Origin: Wurfbainia villosa | Lineage: Eukaryota; Streptophyta; Magnoliopsida; Zingiberales; Zingiberaceae | Assembly: GCA_025175895.1 (NCBI GenBank) | Contig: CM045988.1 | Span: 12,119,647 to 12,183,646, forward strand | Length of the DNA stretch: 64,000 bases | Reading direction: 5' to 3' | Shown: in pieces, positions 33,335-45,247 of the stretch | Numbering within the stretch: the stretch's first letter is position 1 | How the letters are laid out: each line of letters begins with the position of its first letter | Position numbers and translations under genes: made by a program | Notes under the pieces: model-generated | Seen by the model: only the letters and a program-made list of their open reading frames with translations | Told to the model about the DNA's origin: nothing | Database searches by the model: none

Positions 33335-36300
33335 ATGGAAACTAAAAACATCATATGTAGGCCCGAACAAGGTGAAAAATTGAATGGGGATAACTATAAA
33401 ATATGGCACCTCAAGATTGATATGTTCTTGAGGAACAGAAGTCCTAGATATTAATCGAGGTTATGTTAGAACTGTTGAGAGTAATGCGCGACCTGATCTG
33501 AGCGTGACCTTGATGCCTATAAGGTATGGAAAAGGAAGGATTCCCTTTGCTAAGGGAATATTGATAAGTTCAATGGTGGATGACCTAGTGTTAGAGTATG
33601 AGCCATATCCTTGGCTCATGCGATGCAGGTAGCCCTTAGAGAGAGATCTGTGGAATAAGTGCAGGTAAGCGGTGACGATCGGGTTAAACGGCTACAAAAG
33701 CGCCCGAATGCAGCGATGGTTCAACATCTCGAGGAGATGTCAAATATGATCGGGGTGAAAACTACGGTCATGAGTTGGTGATGAACAGAGTTGAGCGGTT
33801 ATTCGTTCTCTTCGATTCTTGGGAGACCATGAAGCAGACCTTAACTCACAGTGAGAGTATTAAGACTTTTGCTGATGTCTCACGGCATGTTGGTGGAGGC
33901 TGAGAGAGTAGAATCCGCGAGGATTTCTGGCCAAGCCTATTTGGCTGCAGGCTCTGCTGGATCATCTGGATCCAAGAAGAAGTGGTACAAGAAGGGAAAG
34001 GGAAAGAATAAAAACGTTGCTACTGCTGCTGGGAAGGATCAAATCAAGAAGAAGAAGACAGGGAAGAAACCTAAAAGCAAGCTATCTTGCTTTAATTGTG
34101 GCAAGAAGGGCCACTTTGCTCGGGAGTGTACTGAGCCAAAGAAGGTAACTTCTAATGCATCTTACGAGCATTTTGTTGCTAGTACTGTGTTGATGGCTGA
34201 TTCTTATCCTTTGTGGATTATAGATTTGGGAGCAACCAACCATGTAGCTCGAGAGCGGGTTACATATGTAGAGTACCGCCGGGTACCTGCAGGCAACAAA
34301 TGGATCTATGTAGGAAACAATGCAAGAGTCGAAGTTAAGGGAGTCGGCACTTGTAAACTTAACCTTCGTGGTGGAAGTACTTTGTTTCTACATGATGTCT
34401 TGTATGCTCCAGAGATTCGAAGGAATCTTGTATCTGTTACTAGTCTTCTTGATTTGGGATACTCTGTAAATTTTTTCAGTCGTTGTGTAGAACTTAAGAT
34501 TGACTCTGTGTCAATCGGATATGGTTATTTATCTAATGGTTTTATGGAACTAGATGTGGTGCCTGATGTGAATTATGCGATTCATAGTTGTTTTTCAAAC
34601 ATTGCTCTTACTAGTAATGCGGATATATCTGATGAAGTTTGGCATGCTAGATTGTTACTAGTCTTCTTGATTTGGGATACTCTGTAAATTTTTTCAGTCG
34701 TTGTGTAGAACTTAAGATTGACTCTGTGTCAATCGGATATGGTTATTTATCTAATGGTTTTATGGTACTAGATGTGGTGCCTGATGTGAATTATGCGATT
34801 CATAGTTGTTTTTCAAACATTGCTCTTACTAGTAATGCGGATATATCTGATGAAGTTTGGCATGCTAGATTGGGACATATAGGACAAGAACGCATTAATC
34901 GATTAGCTAGAGAGGGTTTATTGGGGTCTCGTGCTAAGATTAGCTTGTCTATATGTGAGCATTGTCTTGCTGGAAAAGCAACTAGGAAACCATTTGGAAA
35001 GGCTAGGCATGGAGCTTCCTACTTCATTACATTTATTGATGATTTCACTAGGTATGGTCATGTGTATTTGATTTCTCAAAAATCTAAAGCGTTGGATTAT
35101 TTTATTCATTACTTGAACAAAGTTAAGAATCAAACGGAACGTAAGGTTAAGGCCTTATGCACTGACCATGGGGGTGAATATCTGTCTGATTTGTTCAAGA
35201 CGACATGTAATGATAAGGGGATTATTAGACAGCTAACGATCCCAGGAACTCCACAGCAAAATGGGGTTGTTGAAAGAAGAAATAGGACTCTTCTTGAATT
35301 GGTTAGGTCTATGATGGCGCAGGCTAATTTGCCGGTCTCCTATTGGGGATATACATTGCTAGCTGCGGCATATATACTTAATAAAGTGCCTTCAAAGTCA
35401 GTTCCATCGACCCCATATGAACGTTGGACGGGCAGAAAACCAGATTTGAGCAATCTGAGACCCTGGGGGTCAGCTGCCTACGTTCATGATAGTTCTCACA
35501 AATATGGAAAACTCGGACCTAGAGGTAAGAAATGTATCTTTATAAGATATTCTGAGACCTCAAAAGGTTATGTTTTTATAGGTGAGCAACAAGATGGAAC
35601 AATCTCTGAGATTGAGTCTAGAGATGCCACTTTTATAGAAACTGAGTTCCCAACAAAGGGTGAAGTTGATAAGACAGTTCCTCTTTTTAAGGAGGATGAG
35701 TTGTTATCAACAAGACAGATGTCCAGTGAGATACCTGAACCTAGTCAACCGAGTGGGAGTAATGTGCCTGATCACGGGGTGACTTCTCAACAGCCCAACT
35801 TACGGAAAAGTGTTCGTAAGATCATACCTAAAAGGAGGTTTGATATTGAGAATGAGGCAATGATGACACTCCCAGTTGACGAAGATGAACCTCAATCAGT
35901 TGAGGATGTGTTGGGATGTAGAGTTAAAGATAAGTGGAAAAGTGCAATGAAAGAAGAAATGGAGTCAATGATTCGGAATCAAGTTTGGGAGTTAGTCGAT
36001 CTTCCTCCTGGCCAAAGGGCTATTGGGAATAAGTGGATTCTCAAAATTAAGAGGAAGTCTGATGGATCGATTAACCGATACAAGGCTCGTTTGGTTGCAA
36101 AAGGATTTACCCAAAGAGAGGGTATTGACTTTGAAGAGACATTTTCTCCCGTAGTGAAGTTTGTGTCAATCCGAGTTATTTTGGCCTTTGTGGCACATTA
36201 TGACTTGGAAATACATCAGATGGATGTCAAAACCGCTTTCCTTAATGGTGAGCTTGATGAGGAAATCTATATGGTTCAGCCGGAAGGTTTCGTTGCTTTA

Positions 36301-37436
36301 GGCCAAGAGGATAAAGTATGTAGATTGAAGAAATCTATATATGGGCTGAAGCAAGCGTCAAGACAATGGAACATAAGATTTAACAAAGTAGTTTTATCTT
36401 ATGATTTCGAAATGATCAATGAGGATCATTGTGTTTTCCTAAAGAAGGAAAAAGGAAAGTATGTCATTTTATCATTATATGTTGATGATATGCTGATAGC
36501 AGGAAATGACATAGGTTTTATTGTAGAAGTCAAAGAGTGGTTGTCTTCTCAATTTGACACAATAGATATGGGAGAAGCTGAATACATCTTAGGGGTTAAG
36601 ATCATCCGGGATCGATCAAAGAGACTTTTATGTTTGTCACAAGAGTCTTATATAACTAAGATGTTACAACATTTCAACATGTCTGACTGCAACAGTGAAC
36701 AGACACCTATTGCGAGAGGTACTGTTTTGAGCAAGAGTATGAGTCCCAAAACTCCAGCTGAAATAACCGACATGAATAAAAAACCATATGCAAGTGTCAT
36801 AGGTAGTTTAATGTATACTATGTTGTGTACTCGTCCCGATATCAGCTATGCAGTGGGCTTAGTTAGCCGGTTCCAGTCAAACCCAGGATCGAGACACTGG
36901 AAGGCAGTGAAAAGGATTTTCAGATATCTGAAGGCGATGACAGATTATTGTCTCTGTTATCAAGGATCAGATATGAGCCTTAGGGGCTATTCAGATGCAG
37001 ATTGGGCTGGGGACCTGGATGATAGAAAATCAACATCAGGCTATGCGTTCTTGTTGAATGGTGGCGCCATCTCCTGGAACAGCAAGAAATAGGCCTGTGT
37101 GGCCTTATCTACAATGGAATATGTGGCATATTCGGCGGTTGTAAAGCGATGTTGAGAAGGTTCTAAAGCATTTGAAGATTCGAGAAAATGGGAGTCGATG
37201 GTATCTATTATTGTGACAGTCAAGTTGCGATAGCTTTTTCCAAAGATCCCAAATATCACAGCAAGGGCAAGAATATTGCTATAAAATACAACTTTATCCG
37301 GGATATTGTTGCTAAAAAGAAGGTGATTCTTGAGTATATCCCTACACGAGCTATGCTTGCAGATCCTTTTACTAAGCCAATGACTAGAGAGTCATTTAAT
37401 GAGCATTTAAAGTCTATGGGACTTCGTAGAATGTAA
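33335..37436 (+). pseudogene. gag-pol: I gag-pol, many lesions
   Basis: Starts METKNIICRPEQGEKLNGDN. Gag (33335-34140) is shattered by a stop and several frameshifts, but ends in an intact knuckle CFNCGKKGHFAREC. Protease reads IIDLGATNHV, so the catalytic DSG/DTG serine is leucine. A 218-bp tandem duplication (34436-34871) shifts the frame at the protease-integrase junction. From 34672 an 806-codon frame carries integrase (WHARLGHIGQERI, CTDHGGEYL, QQNGVVERRNRTL), reverse transcriptase with intact LYVDDMLIAG, and RNase H up to TAG at 37090-37092 (CAG to TAG). RNase H continues to 37436 with further damage, including loss of two codons in the STME(AE)YVA motif. Confidence 0.85.
34436..34871 (+). 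repeat. 218-bp tandem duplication inside pol of I
   Basis: 34436-34653 is repeated at 34654-34871 with apparently one mismatch (GGAACTAG versus GGTACTAG). Not a multiple of three, so it breaks the frame. The low divergence suggests a recent event. Confidence 0.92.
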
Positions 37437-38779
37437 CAGTCTTGTAATGACAATTGAATATTATGATTTGATTGTTTGAAATGCTAGCCATAATCTATTC
37501 AGTGTATGTTATATTACATTCTAGTGATAAGATCTCGATAAGCATGTTGGCAGGTAGTAATTGGTCCTCTCACATGGACAATCATCTCTATTTGTTGTGT
37601 ATGAATAGAGGTAAGACCGATGCTTATAGGTCAGCCTATGTGGTTGTTAGCTTTGGAAGCTGTAAAATTTGTTACATTCCTATAAGTTAGGGTCATCTTG
37701 ATATTTGTATCAAGATAAGATCATTTTGTGGTAAATGATCGAAGTAAATGAACCCACCATTTACTATACCTGTTTGTGAGCCAGATAAGGATTCATGTGT
37801 TGAATTCTGGATTAGACATTGGGAATGTCTAGATCGAAATCTGTACGATGTTAATTTGAGGGAAACATGCGCTCTTTATTAGTAAAGAGGACAACATCGT
37901 AGGATATGAATCATACCACATGTGCTAAGACGACACTAAGGGTAGTAGGAGAATGGATCCCTGCTTCTCTACTATGTGAGCCCTTTGAGATTATATGTTG
38001 ATCTCAAAATTTGCCCTTTGTGACTATTTAGGTGTCTACTTGAAGTTTTAATCAAGGTTTGCTACTTTAGCATGTCTACCTATGACTATGTATGATTCGG
38101 TCTATGGAACATGACTAAGAAAGCAATTGATTAAAATGAATAGATTCACACTAAAAATGAAGATTAAATAGTTTTACATCTAATGAGTATTATTCACTAG
38201 TCGACTCTTTTCTGTTGTGTACAGAAATGTTTGTGAATATTTGGAATATGAGACATGCTCTTGACATGATGGTCAATATAAGGGATTAGAGATGTTCATA
38301 TTGATGTAAATGAGATTATTTAATCTGGGTAAAAAATAAGACATGAATGTTTCAGGTAAATGGTTATGTACCACCAGAAATATGATTTTGTATCATTTGG
38401 AAAATGACTGTGTCATCTGGAATATGACTGTGTGTCATAAGATAAATGGTTTTGTACCACCTGGAGATGACTCTGTGTAATCGGGAGAATGATTATGTAT
38501 CATATGTAGAGTGGCTAAGTTAGGCATAACAACTTCTCTTAGCATGCATCACTCTATGAGCAGCTATGTAAGGTGTAACAACTTTCTTAGCATTTGAACG
38601 CTCAATGTGCTTGTTGTCGCACGAACCATTTTCTAATTTGATGTTGCCATAATCTCTGTTCTATTAGTCTTTTGGGACAATAGATGTTGCTTCGATTTAG
38701 TCTATGTGACTAAACACCTCTTCTAAAATGGTCTGTGTGATCATTTTGTCTATGTGATATACCTTGGACGAGTGGGAGA
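37437..38779 (+). other. I 3' noncoding region
   Basis: 1.34 kb without a supported gene. Around 38355-38510 degenerate units of ATGACTGTGTNTCAT / AAATGGTT(A/T)TGTACCACC recur. Ends with the polypurine tract GAGTGGGAGA before the 3' LTR. Confidence 0.6.
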
Positions 38780-39047
38780 TGTTAGACGTGGGCAGTTCCA
38801 CGAACTGCGATGGCAGTTCATGGAACCGCCATCACGCACGCACAGCATAAGTCGTGCGTGCTCTCCTTCTTTAAATTGGTGATGCGTCCAGAGTTTTTTT
38901 TTTTCTGGAATCGGCGGTGGCTCGGCGAAGAGGGTGAGAAGCGTAGAGAAGCATCCGACGGATTTGGTTGGTGAAACTTGAGGTATTTTCCACCGTGAAC
39001 TTTCCTCCGACACAAGCCAAAATCACCAAGACAGGTAAATTGCAACA
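38780..39047 (+). repeat. I 3' LTR (268 bp)
   Basis: Direct copy of 31064-31333 with a few substitutions; followed by the CTACT target duplication. Confidence 0.95.
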
Positions 39048-39052
39048 CTACT

Positions 39053-39810
39053 TTATATATAGTTTCGATTGGAAGACAGGGAATTGGGAATTCATGCACC
39101 ATCAAAATGTCCTCCTTCCCATAAAATCAAAGGATGATGATTACGGAAGCGTGTTATCTCAAGTGTTAAGCGTGGAGGTACATGTTGCGGGAGGTGTCGA
39201 GTTTGAGCTCTCCTCAGCGATAATTCACCAGTAGGTGCGGTTGACTGAGATACTGGGGTGGCCCAGCGTTGCTCTTATCAACATCGTGGTATCATACCTC
39301 CAAAAATCCCTTCGGGGATTTTTGATGAGGGGCCGGTGGGGTGATCGCGTTAAAAGTTTACCGCCGGTTGAAGCCCGAGTGGCGTAGCGATGGTAACTCA
39401 TGAGACTCCCTTCGGCGCTTCCAGGGGACAATTCCGCTCTGGCAACGTGCATTGCGCGGGTGGAGGTGCACGATCCCCCCCCCCCATTCCAGCGTGGTCG
39501 GCCCTTCTGGTGTAGCATGGGTTCAAAGGTGTTCTGACTATCCGTCATCCTGATTTACCCTCGTTGACCGGTGAGGACTCTAGTCGAAGGTCGTGGGACA
39601 GAGCCGGTCAGCCATCAGGACTAATAGGGAAGAGAAATCGTATTTGATATCTGATGTAAATAAAAAAAAATATGATGATGATGAAAATTACTATTGCAAG
39701 ACATACGAAGATCACCTCAATTTTGCTAAAGATATTGTCGATTCCCTACAGAGTGTTGCGTTGGATAGACACATTCTGGATGCCATTGATCCTGAGTTGG
39801 TGGATTTCAT
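39053..39810 (+). other. Unassigned segment between I and F
   Basis: The frame ending at 39234 continues upstream across the TSD into 31040-31058 when I is removed, but resembles no known family. A second frame (39593-39810, continuing into the F LTR) is Asp/Glu/Lys-rich (KKYDDDENYY, YEDHLNFAKDIVDSLQ) and also unrecognised. A C-run is at 39476-39486 and a perfect hairpin at 39302-39323. This may be the oldest sequence here: host intergenic DNA, a decayed gene or an old TE. Confidence 0.3.
39302..39323 (+). other. Perfect hairpin with TTCG loop
   Basis: AAAAATCCC and GGGATTTTT pair over nine bases around TTCG, a stable tetraloop in RNA. No known role; it is not a bacterial terminator given the context. 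Confidence 0.6.
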
Positions 39811-39941
39811 TGTTGGCATGCTCGGAGGCTCGTTGGCTCCCATGTCCCCGGATTAAAATTTTCACTAATGAAAACTAATCCGGATGGGATGAGTTTCCTA
39901 AGCACAACCAATTCGTCGTCGTGCTAATGACTTGAGCGATC

Positions 39942-39966
39942 GCTTGAACAAACTAGTTGTTCAAGC
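39942..39966 (-). other. Stem-loop in F LTR, counterpart of E hairpin
   Basis: GCTTGAACAA pairs with TTGTTCAAGC. Where E's 3' LTR has an A-T pair, F has G-C, and E's 5' LTR has the G-T intermediate. Confidence 0.7.
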
Positions 39967-40669
39967 AACAAAACTCTTCTAGTTAGTTAGCCGTGGAAGA
40001 GACGACGAACGGATCACCGGTTTTTGTGTTTATCTTCGGGGTCCATGATTATACAAATTCATATGGATGTAGACATGTATAATCAACACATACAAACATA
40101 TTAATAAGAACATGCAGAGATCGATAATAAAACTTGTAAAACTTTTATACCTCTCGATCTTCTATCGTATGTCCTAACCTCCTTGTAGACTTCGTGTGGA
40201 CGAAGATCCTCCACAAGTTGAAGCTTCCTAGATCTCCTTCAATCAAAAGAAAGAAGAACTCTCCTTCCCTTCTTGCTTGAGCCAACCACCAAGCCACAAA
40301 AGCTTGATGCCGCCGGCCCCAAGAAAAGAGAGAACAAGATGGTCAACCAAGGAACCAAACAAGGGAACAATCCCTAGCTCCTTTGTGCCACCGGCCAAGA
40401 GGAAAAGAAGAGGAGAAGAGGAATAGGTTGAGCGCCGACCAAGGTAGAGGGAAGAGAGATATGTGCCAGCAACCCCTTAGGAAGAAGAAGAGAACCTCCC
40501 CTATTGTTGCCGCCCACTCCACCTTCCAAACCCTAGCCGCCCAACCAAACCCTAACCTCCCTAGGATTTCTTGCCGCCCAAGCCAATGATAGGCAAAACC
40601 CTAATCTCCAAAAAAACCATACTTGCCGCCCACCTTAAGCCCCCTTTTATAGAGTTAGGCTTAAGCCTT

Positions 40670-40966
40670 ATTTTAATCTCCACCGTTGGTTCTAGGGATT
40701 TAATCTTAACCGTCGGATCTAGAGATTTAATCTCAACCGTCGGACCTAGAGATTTAATCTCCACCGTCGGTTCTAGGGATTTAATCTCAACCGTCGGATC
40801 TAGAGATTTAATCTCAACCGTCGGATCTAGAGATTTAATCTCCACTGTCGGTTCTAGGGATTTAATCTAAATCGTCGGATCTAGAGATTTAATCTCAACC
40901 GTCGGATCTAGAGATTTAATCTCCACCGTCGGATCTAGAGTTTTGTTTTCCATCATTGGATCTAGG
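40670..40966 (-). repeat. 27-bp minisatellite in F 3' LTR, 11 copies
   Basis: Eleven units of about 27 bp (GATTTAATCTC...ATCTAGA on the plus strand), 297 bp in all; unit variants alternate GGATCTAGA and GGTTCTAGG. Confidence 0.92.
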
Positions 40967-41909
40967 CTCCATGAGGTTTTAATAGGCTACGATAGGGACC
41001 ATGAGGACGAGTTGGATCTTGGCCACCCGATGGATCGGAACCACACAAACTTGATCCATCAATGATGTTCCATTCCACTAGAGGATCATCATTGAATTAC
41101 CTCACCAACCCCCATAAATTAATATGGGCTCCATACATTATTTGTACATCCATCTCCCCGTGTTTAAGATATTGAATGTCCGTCAATTAATTGATTTACT
41201 GACCATCAATCAATTAACATCTAACTCCTCGAGTAGTACCACTCAACCTTATTATCATGTTGACTAAGTCAACCTGCAGGGTTTACATGATGAACCTTAT
41301 GAGCTCCTCAAGGGGACATCATCAACCTAATATATAGGACACGGTTTCCTCCTATAATTAACAGCACACCATGTAAATAATATCATTTCCCAACTTACCG
41401 AGCATATTGATTTAATCCATTTAAATCTCACCCTTTGGTAAATCAAAGAAATAAATACTAAGTACATGTGCCCGTTATTATATCGAGATTAAGAGCATGT
41501 ACAACATAATATCCGAGGTCCGATTCAATTATGTAGTCAACAATAAATCGAATCACCTCTATGTCGGTCCTGCTCAATACACCTAAGTGTACTAGTGTAA
41601 CTCTATGTTCAAGACAAACCAATACCAAGCTACACTACAACCATGCCAATGGTTTGTCCAAAACCATCTTGGTTGTGAGCCTCTACTTATATTCTACAAG
41701 GGACTGATAACATGATCTTCTGTGTCACACCAAGCACCATGTTATCTACAATGTAAAGTATTAGACAATATGCACACATATAATAAATATAAAGTACAAA
41801 CAATGATCATGTGATTCTTATTTCAAAATAAAAATGTTCATACCAAAGAGCTAGGCTTTCAGTAAACATTCCAACAATCTCCCACTTATACTAAAAGACT
41901 ATGCTGTCA

Positions 41910-44900
41910 TCACACTGCCATACATCTGATCCCCATGTCCTCCACATGCCTATCAAACGCTTTCGTTGGAAGGGCCTTAGTGAATGGATCTGTCAGGTTA
42001 TCCTCTAATGCAATCTTGGTGACTGCTACTTCTCCTCGCTTTACGATCTCTCATATTAGGTGGTACTTGCGCTCTATGTGTTTACTCGCCTTATGGGCTC
42101 GTGGTTCCTTCGAGTTTGCAACTGCACCACTGTTATCACAATAAATTGTGATAGTTCTGGACAAACTAGGAATCACATCCAAGTCCATTAAGAAGTTCCT
42201 GAGCCAAACAGCTTCCTTGGCTGCCTCAGAGGCTGCCACATACTCAGCTTCCATGGTAGAGTCCGCCACACATTTCTGCTTGACACTCCTCCATACTATG
42301 GCTCTACCTCCAAAAGTAAACACAACCCCCGAGGTAGACTTACTGTTGTCCCTATCTGATTGGAAATCAGAATCCATGTAACCCACAGGGACTAATTGAT
42401 CTGCCCGGTAAACCAGTATATAATCTCTAGTCCTTCTCAGGTACTTCAATATATGCTTTACTGCAGTCCAATGTCCCTGTCCAAGATTACTCTGATATCT
42501 ACTAACCATGCCCACGGCAAAGCAGATATCTGGTCGCGTACATAGCACAACATACATGAGGCTTCCTACTACCGAAGCATAAGGAACCGCCTTCATCTCC
42601 TCTATCTCCTTTGATGTTTTGGGTCACATCTCTTTAGATAAAGGTACTTCATGCCTAAAAGGTAGAAAACCTTTCTTGGAGTTCTGCATGCTAAAACGAT
42701 CAAGGATAGTGTCAATGTATGAAGCTTGAGATAAGCACAACATCCTTTTCTTGCGATCCCTTATCACCTTGATCCCAAGGATGTGTCCCACTTCTCCCAA
42801 GTCCTTCATATCAAACTGTTTGGACAACCATACCCTTACATCTGATAACACTCTGATATTGTTGCCAACTAACAAAATGTCATCTACGTATAGTACAAGA
42901 AATACCACTATGTTTCTATTACATCTCTTGTATACACAAGGCTCATCCGGACTTTGAATAAATCCATATGACTGGATTACCTCATCAAAGCGGATGTTCC
43001 AAGATCTAGAAGCTTGCTTCAATCCATAAATGGACCGATTAAGCTTACACACAAGATGCTCTTTGCCCTTTGCAATGAATCCCTCTGGTTGCTTCATATA
43101 GATGTTTTCCTCAAGACTTCCGTTAAGGAAAGCTATCTTGACATCCATCTGCCAAATCTTATAATCCTCATGAGCAGCAATAGATAAGAGAATCCGGATA
43201 GACTTAAGCATAGCTACCGGTGAAAAGGTCTCCTCATAATCGATACCCTCTTTCTGAGTATACCCTTTCGCAACAAGTCTAGCTTTGAAGGTCTCAACCT
43301 TCCCGTCTACTCCTCTCTTTCTCTTGTAGATCCACTTGCATCCAATGGCTTTCACACCATCGGGTGGTTCTACTAGCTCCCATACATGATTAGAATCCAT
43401 AGATTCTATCTCTGAATTCATCGCTGTTTGCCAAGATATCGCATCTCTATCTTGGAGTACCTCGTCATATGTCCAGGGATCAGGTTCATGTTTACCAGGG
43501 ACTAAGTCCGAAGACTCTCCCAAGAACATGAATCTCGCGAGTTGTATAACAACCCTCCCACTATGACGAGGTGCCTCCTGTGTATACTCTGTGACACGCG
43601 GTACAGTGACTTGTGGTATTTCCTCTTGTACCGGTGGTACTGAAGTCGGGACTTCTCCTGTCAACTCCTAAAGAACAATCCTACTCGTGGGCTTGTGGTT
43701 CATCACATAGTCCTCCTCTAGAAATCTGGCATTCATACTCACGATCACCTTCTAATCTCTAGGACTATAGAATAAACCACCCTTCGTTCCCTTAGGGTAG
43801 CCAACAAACAAGCGTACTTCTGTACGAGATTCCAACTTACCAGCATCTCCCTTCAGCACATGTGCTGGACTACCCCAAATCCGAATATGTCTTAGACTAG
43901 GCTTTCGCCCAGTCCACAATTCTATGGGAGTATAGGGTACTGACTTATATGGAACCAAGTTCAAAATGTGTGTTGTCGTTTCCAGAGCAAACCCCCAGAA
44001 CGAATCAGGTAACTCAGAATAACTCATCATCGATCTGACCATCTCCATAAGAGTCCTATTCCTTCGCTCCGCCACACCATTCTGCTGGGGTGTGCCAGGT
44101 GTGGACAATTGGGATTGAATCCCAGCCTCTGATAAGTAACTCCTAAACTCTCCCAAGAGGTACTCGCCACCACGATCAGATCGTAGTGTCTTGATACTTT
44201 TACCTTGATGGTTCTCCACATCAGCCTTGAATTCTTTGAACCTGTCAAAGCATTCAGACTTGCGGCGCATCAAGTAAATGTATCCATACCTTGAATAATC
44301 GTCTATAAAATAGACAAAGTATTCAAAGCCCCCTCTAGCCTAGATAGACATAGGACCGCACAAATCAGAATGAACCAATTCCAATACATCTTTGGCTCTA
44401 TACCCCTTAGCCTTAAAAGGCCTCTTGGTCATCTTACCTTCCAAGCAAGACTCGCAGGTTGGGAGATCTTCCACCACTAATGAACCCAAGGGTCCATCAG
44501 CTATCAACCTTTGAATTCTACTCAGGTTAATATGACCAAGTCTTAGGTGCCAAAGATATATCTGGTTTATTTTCGAAGGTTCTTTTCTCTTATTAGACTT
44601 AGAAGATGAGTTATTCACTTCTATATGCATCGTGGGAGTTTTCGGTTCAAGAGTGTACAAATTGCCAACCAATGTACCAGAACAGATAATCTCCCTATTC
44701 CTTTTTATAACAACTTTGTCATTAAAAGAAACAGAATATCCATCCAGAAACAATTTAGAAACTGAAATTAGATTCTTTCTAAAAGTAGGTACATAAAGAC
44801 AATTTTTCAAAACCAAAACTTTATTCCTATCAAAAGATAAATAAACGTCTCCCACTGCAATAGCCGCCACCTTTGAAGCATTGCCCATGAAGATGGTAAT

Positions 44901-45247
44901 CTCTCCCTCAGCTAGTCGTCGGGTTTCCTGGAACCCCTGCAAAGTATTGCAGACATGATCAGTGGCTCCTGTATCTACACACCAGGTACTGGTAGATAAC
45001 ACCGCTAAACATGTTTCAACAACTAAACAAGAAGATATACCTTTGTTCTTTCGGCGAGGATAGTCCGCCTTCCAATGTCCAGTCTGCTTGCAAGTGAAGC
45101 ACTTGCCTTTTGGCTTCTTCACTCCTGCCTGAGGTCCTGCTGCCACTTTCTTTGCTTCACCTTGTTTCTTCTTCTTCTTCCCTTTCGGTTTAGAAGAAGA
45201 AACCTTCTGAGCAACCATGGCTTGAGCGCTTTGACGAAAAAGCCCCT
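41910..45247 (-). pseudogene. gag-pol: F gag (C-terminal) and pol, five stops, no frameshift
   Basis: One continuous minus-strand frame from the joint at 45247 to TGA at 41912-41910. It begins inside Gag (GLFRQSAQAMVAQK). The zinc knuckle reads CFTCKQTGHWKADYP, the last Cys replaced by Tyr. Protease VDTGATDHVC, integrase (HLRLGHINLSRI, RSDRGGEYL, QQNGVAERRNRTL), reverse transcriptase (intact LYVDDILLVG) and RNase H (STMEAEYVAAS) follow. Stops at 44342-44340, 43754-43752, 43670-43668, 42626-42624 and 42053-42051 replace codons that E retains or that fit the family. E and F are broken at different positions, so each decayed separately after insertion. Confidence 0.85.

Larger units (their letters stand above)
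31064..39047 (+). mobile_element. Element I: complete copia retrotransposon with short LTRs
   Basis: LTRs 31064-31333 (270 bp) and 38780-39047 (268 bp), both TGTTAGACG...TTGCAACA, flanked by a perfect 5-bp duplication CTACT (31059-31063, 39048-39052). PBS at 31335 and purine tract GAGTGGGAGA before the 3' LTR. Internal order: 1 kb leader with a GC-rich insert, an extra Gag-like ORF, gag-pol, and a 1.3 kb 3' noncoding region. At 8 kb it is long for an element with such short LTRs. Coding capacity is destroyed. Confidence 0.9.
39811..41876 (-). repeat. F 3' LTR (about 2.07 kb)
   Basis: Minus-strand TGTTGGAATGTTTACTG at 41876 to ...GCATGCCAACA at 39811; the termini TGTTGG/CCAACA are inverse complements, which set the left boundary. 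TATA CTCTATAAAAGGGG at about 40654-40641, the minisatellite at 40670-40966 and the hairpin at 39942-39966 correspond to those of E. Confidence 0.75.

Noticed and set aside
39048..39234. Host exon running across the I insertion site
   Set aside because: The frame stays open over the empty site for about 65 codons, but no family is recognised and a stop lies just upstream. Left as unassigned.
39302..39323. Hairpin read as an intrinsic transcription terminator
   Set aside because: The window is plant nuclear DNA; bacterial-type termination does not apply.
40670..40966. Regular short repeats resembling a CRISPR array
   Set aside because: Units are contiguous without unique spacers and lie in plant LTRs.
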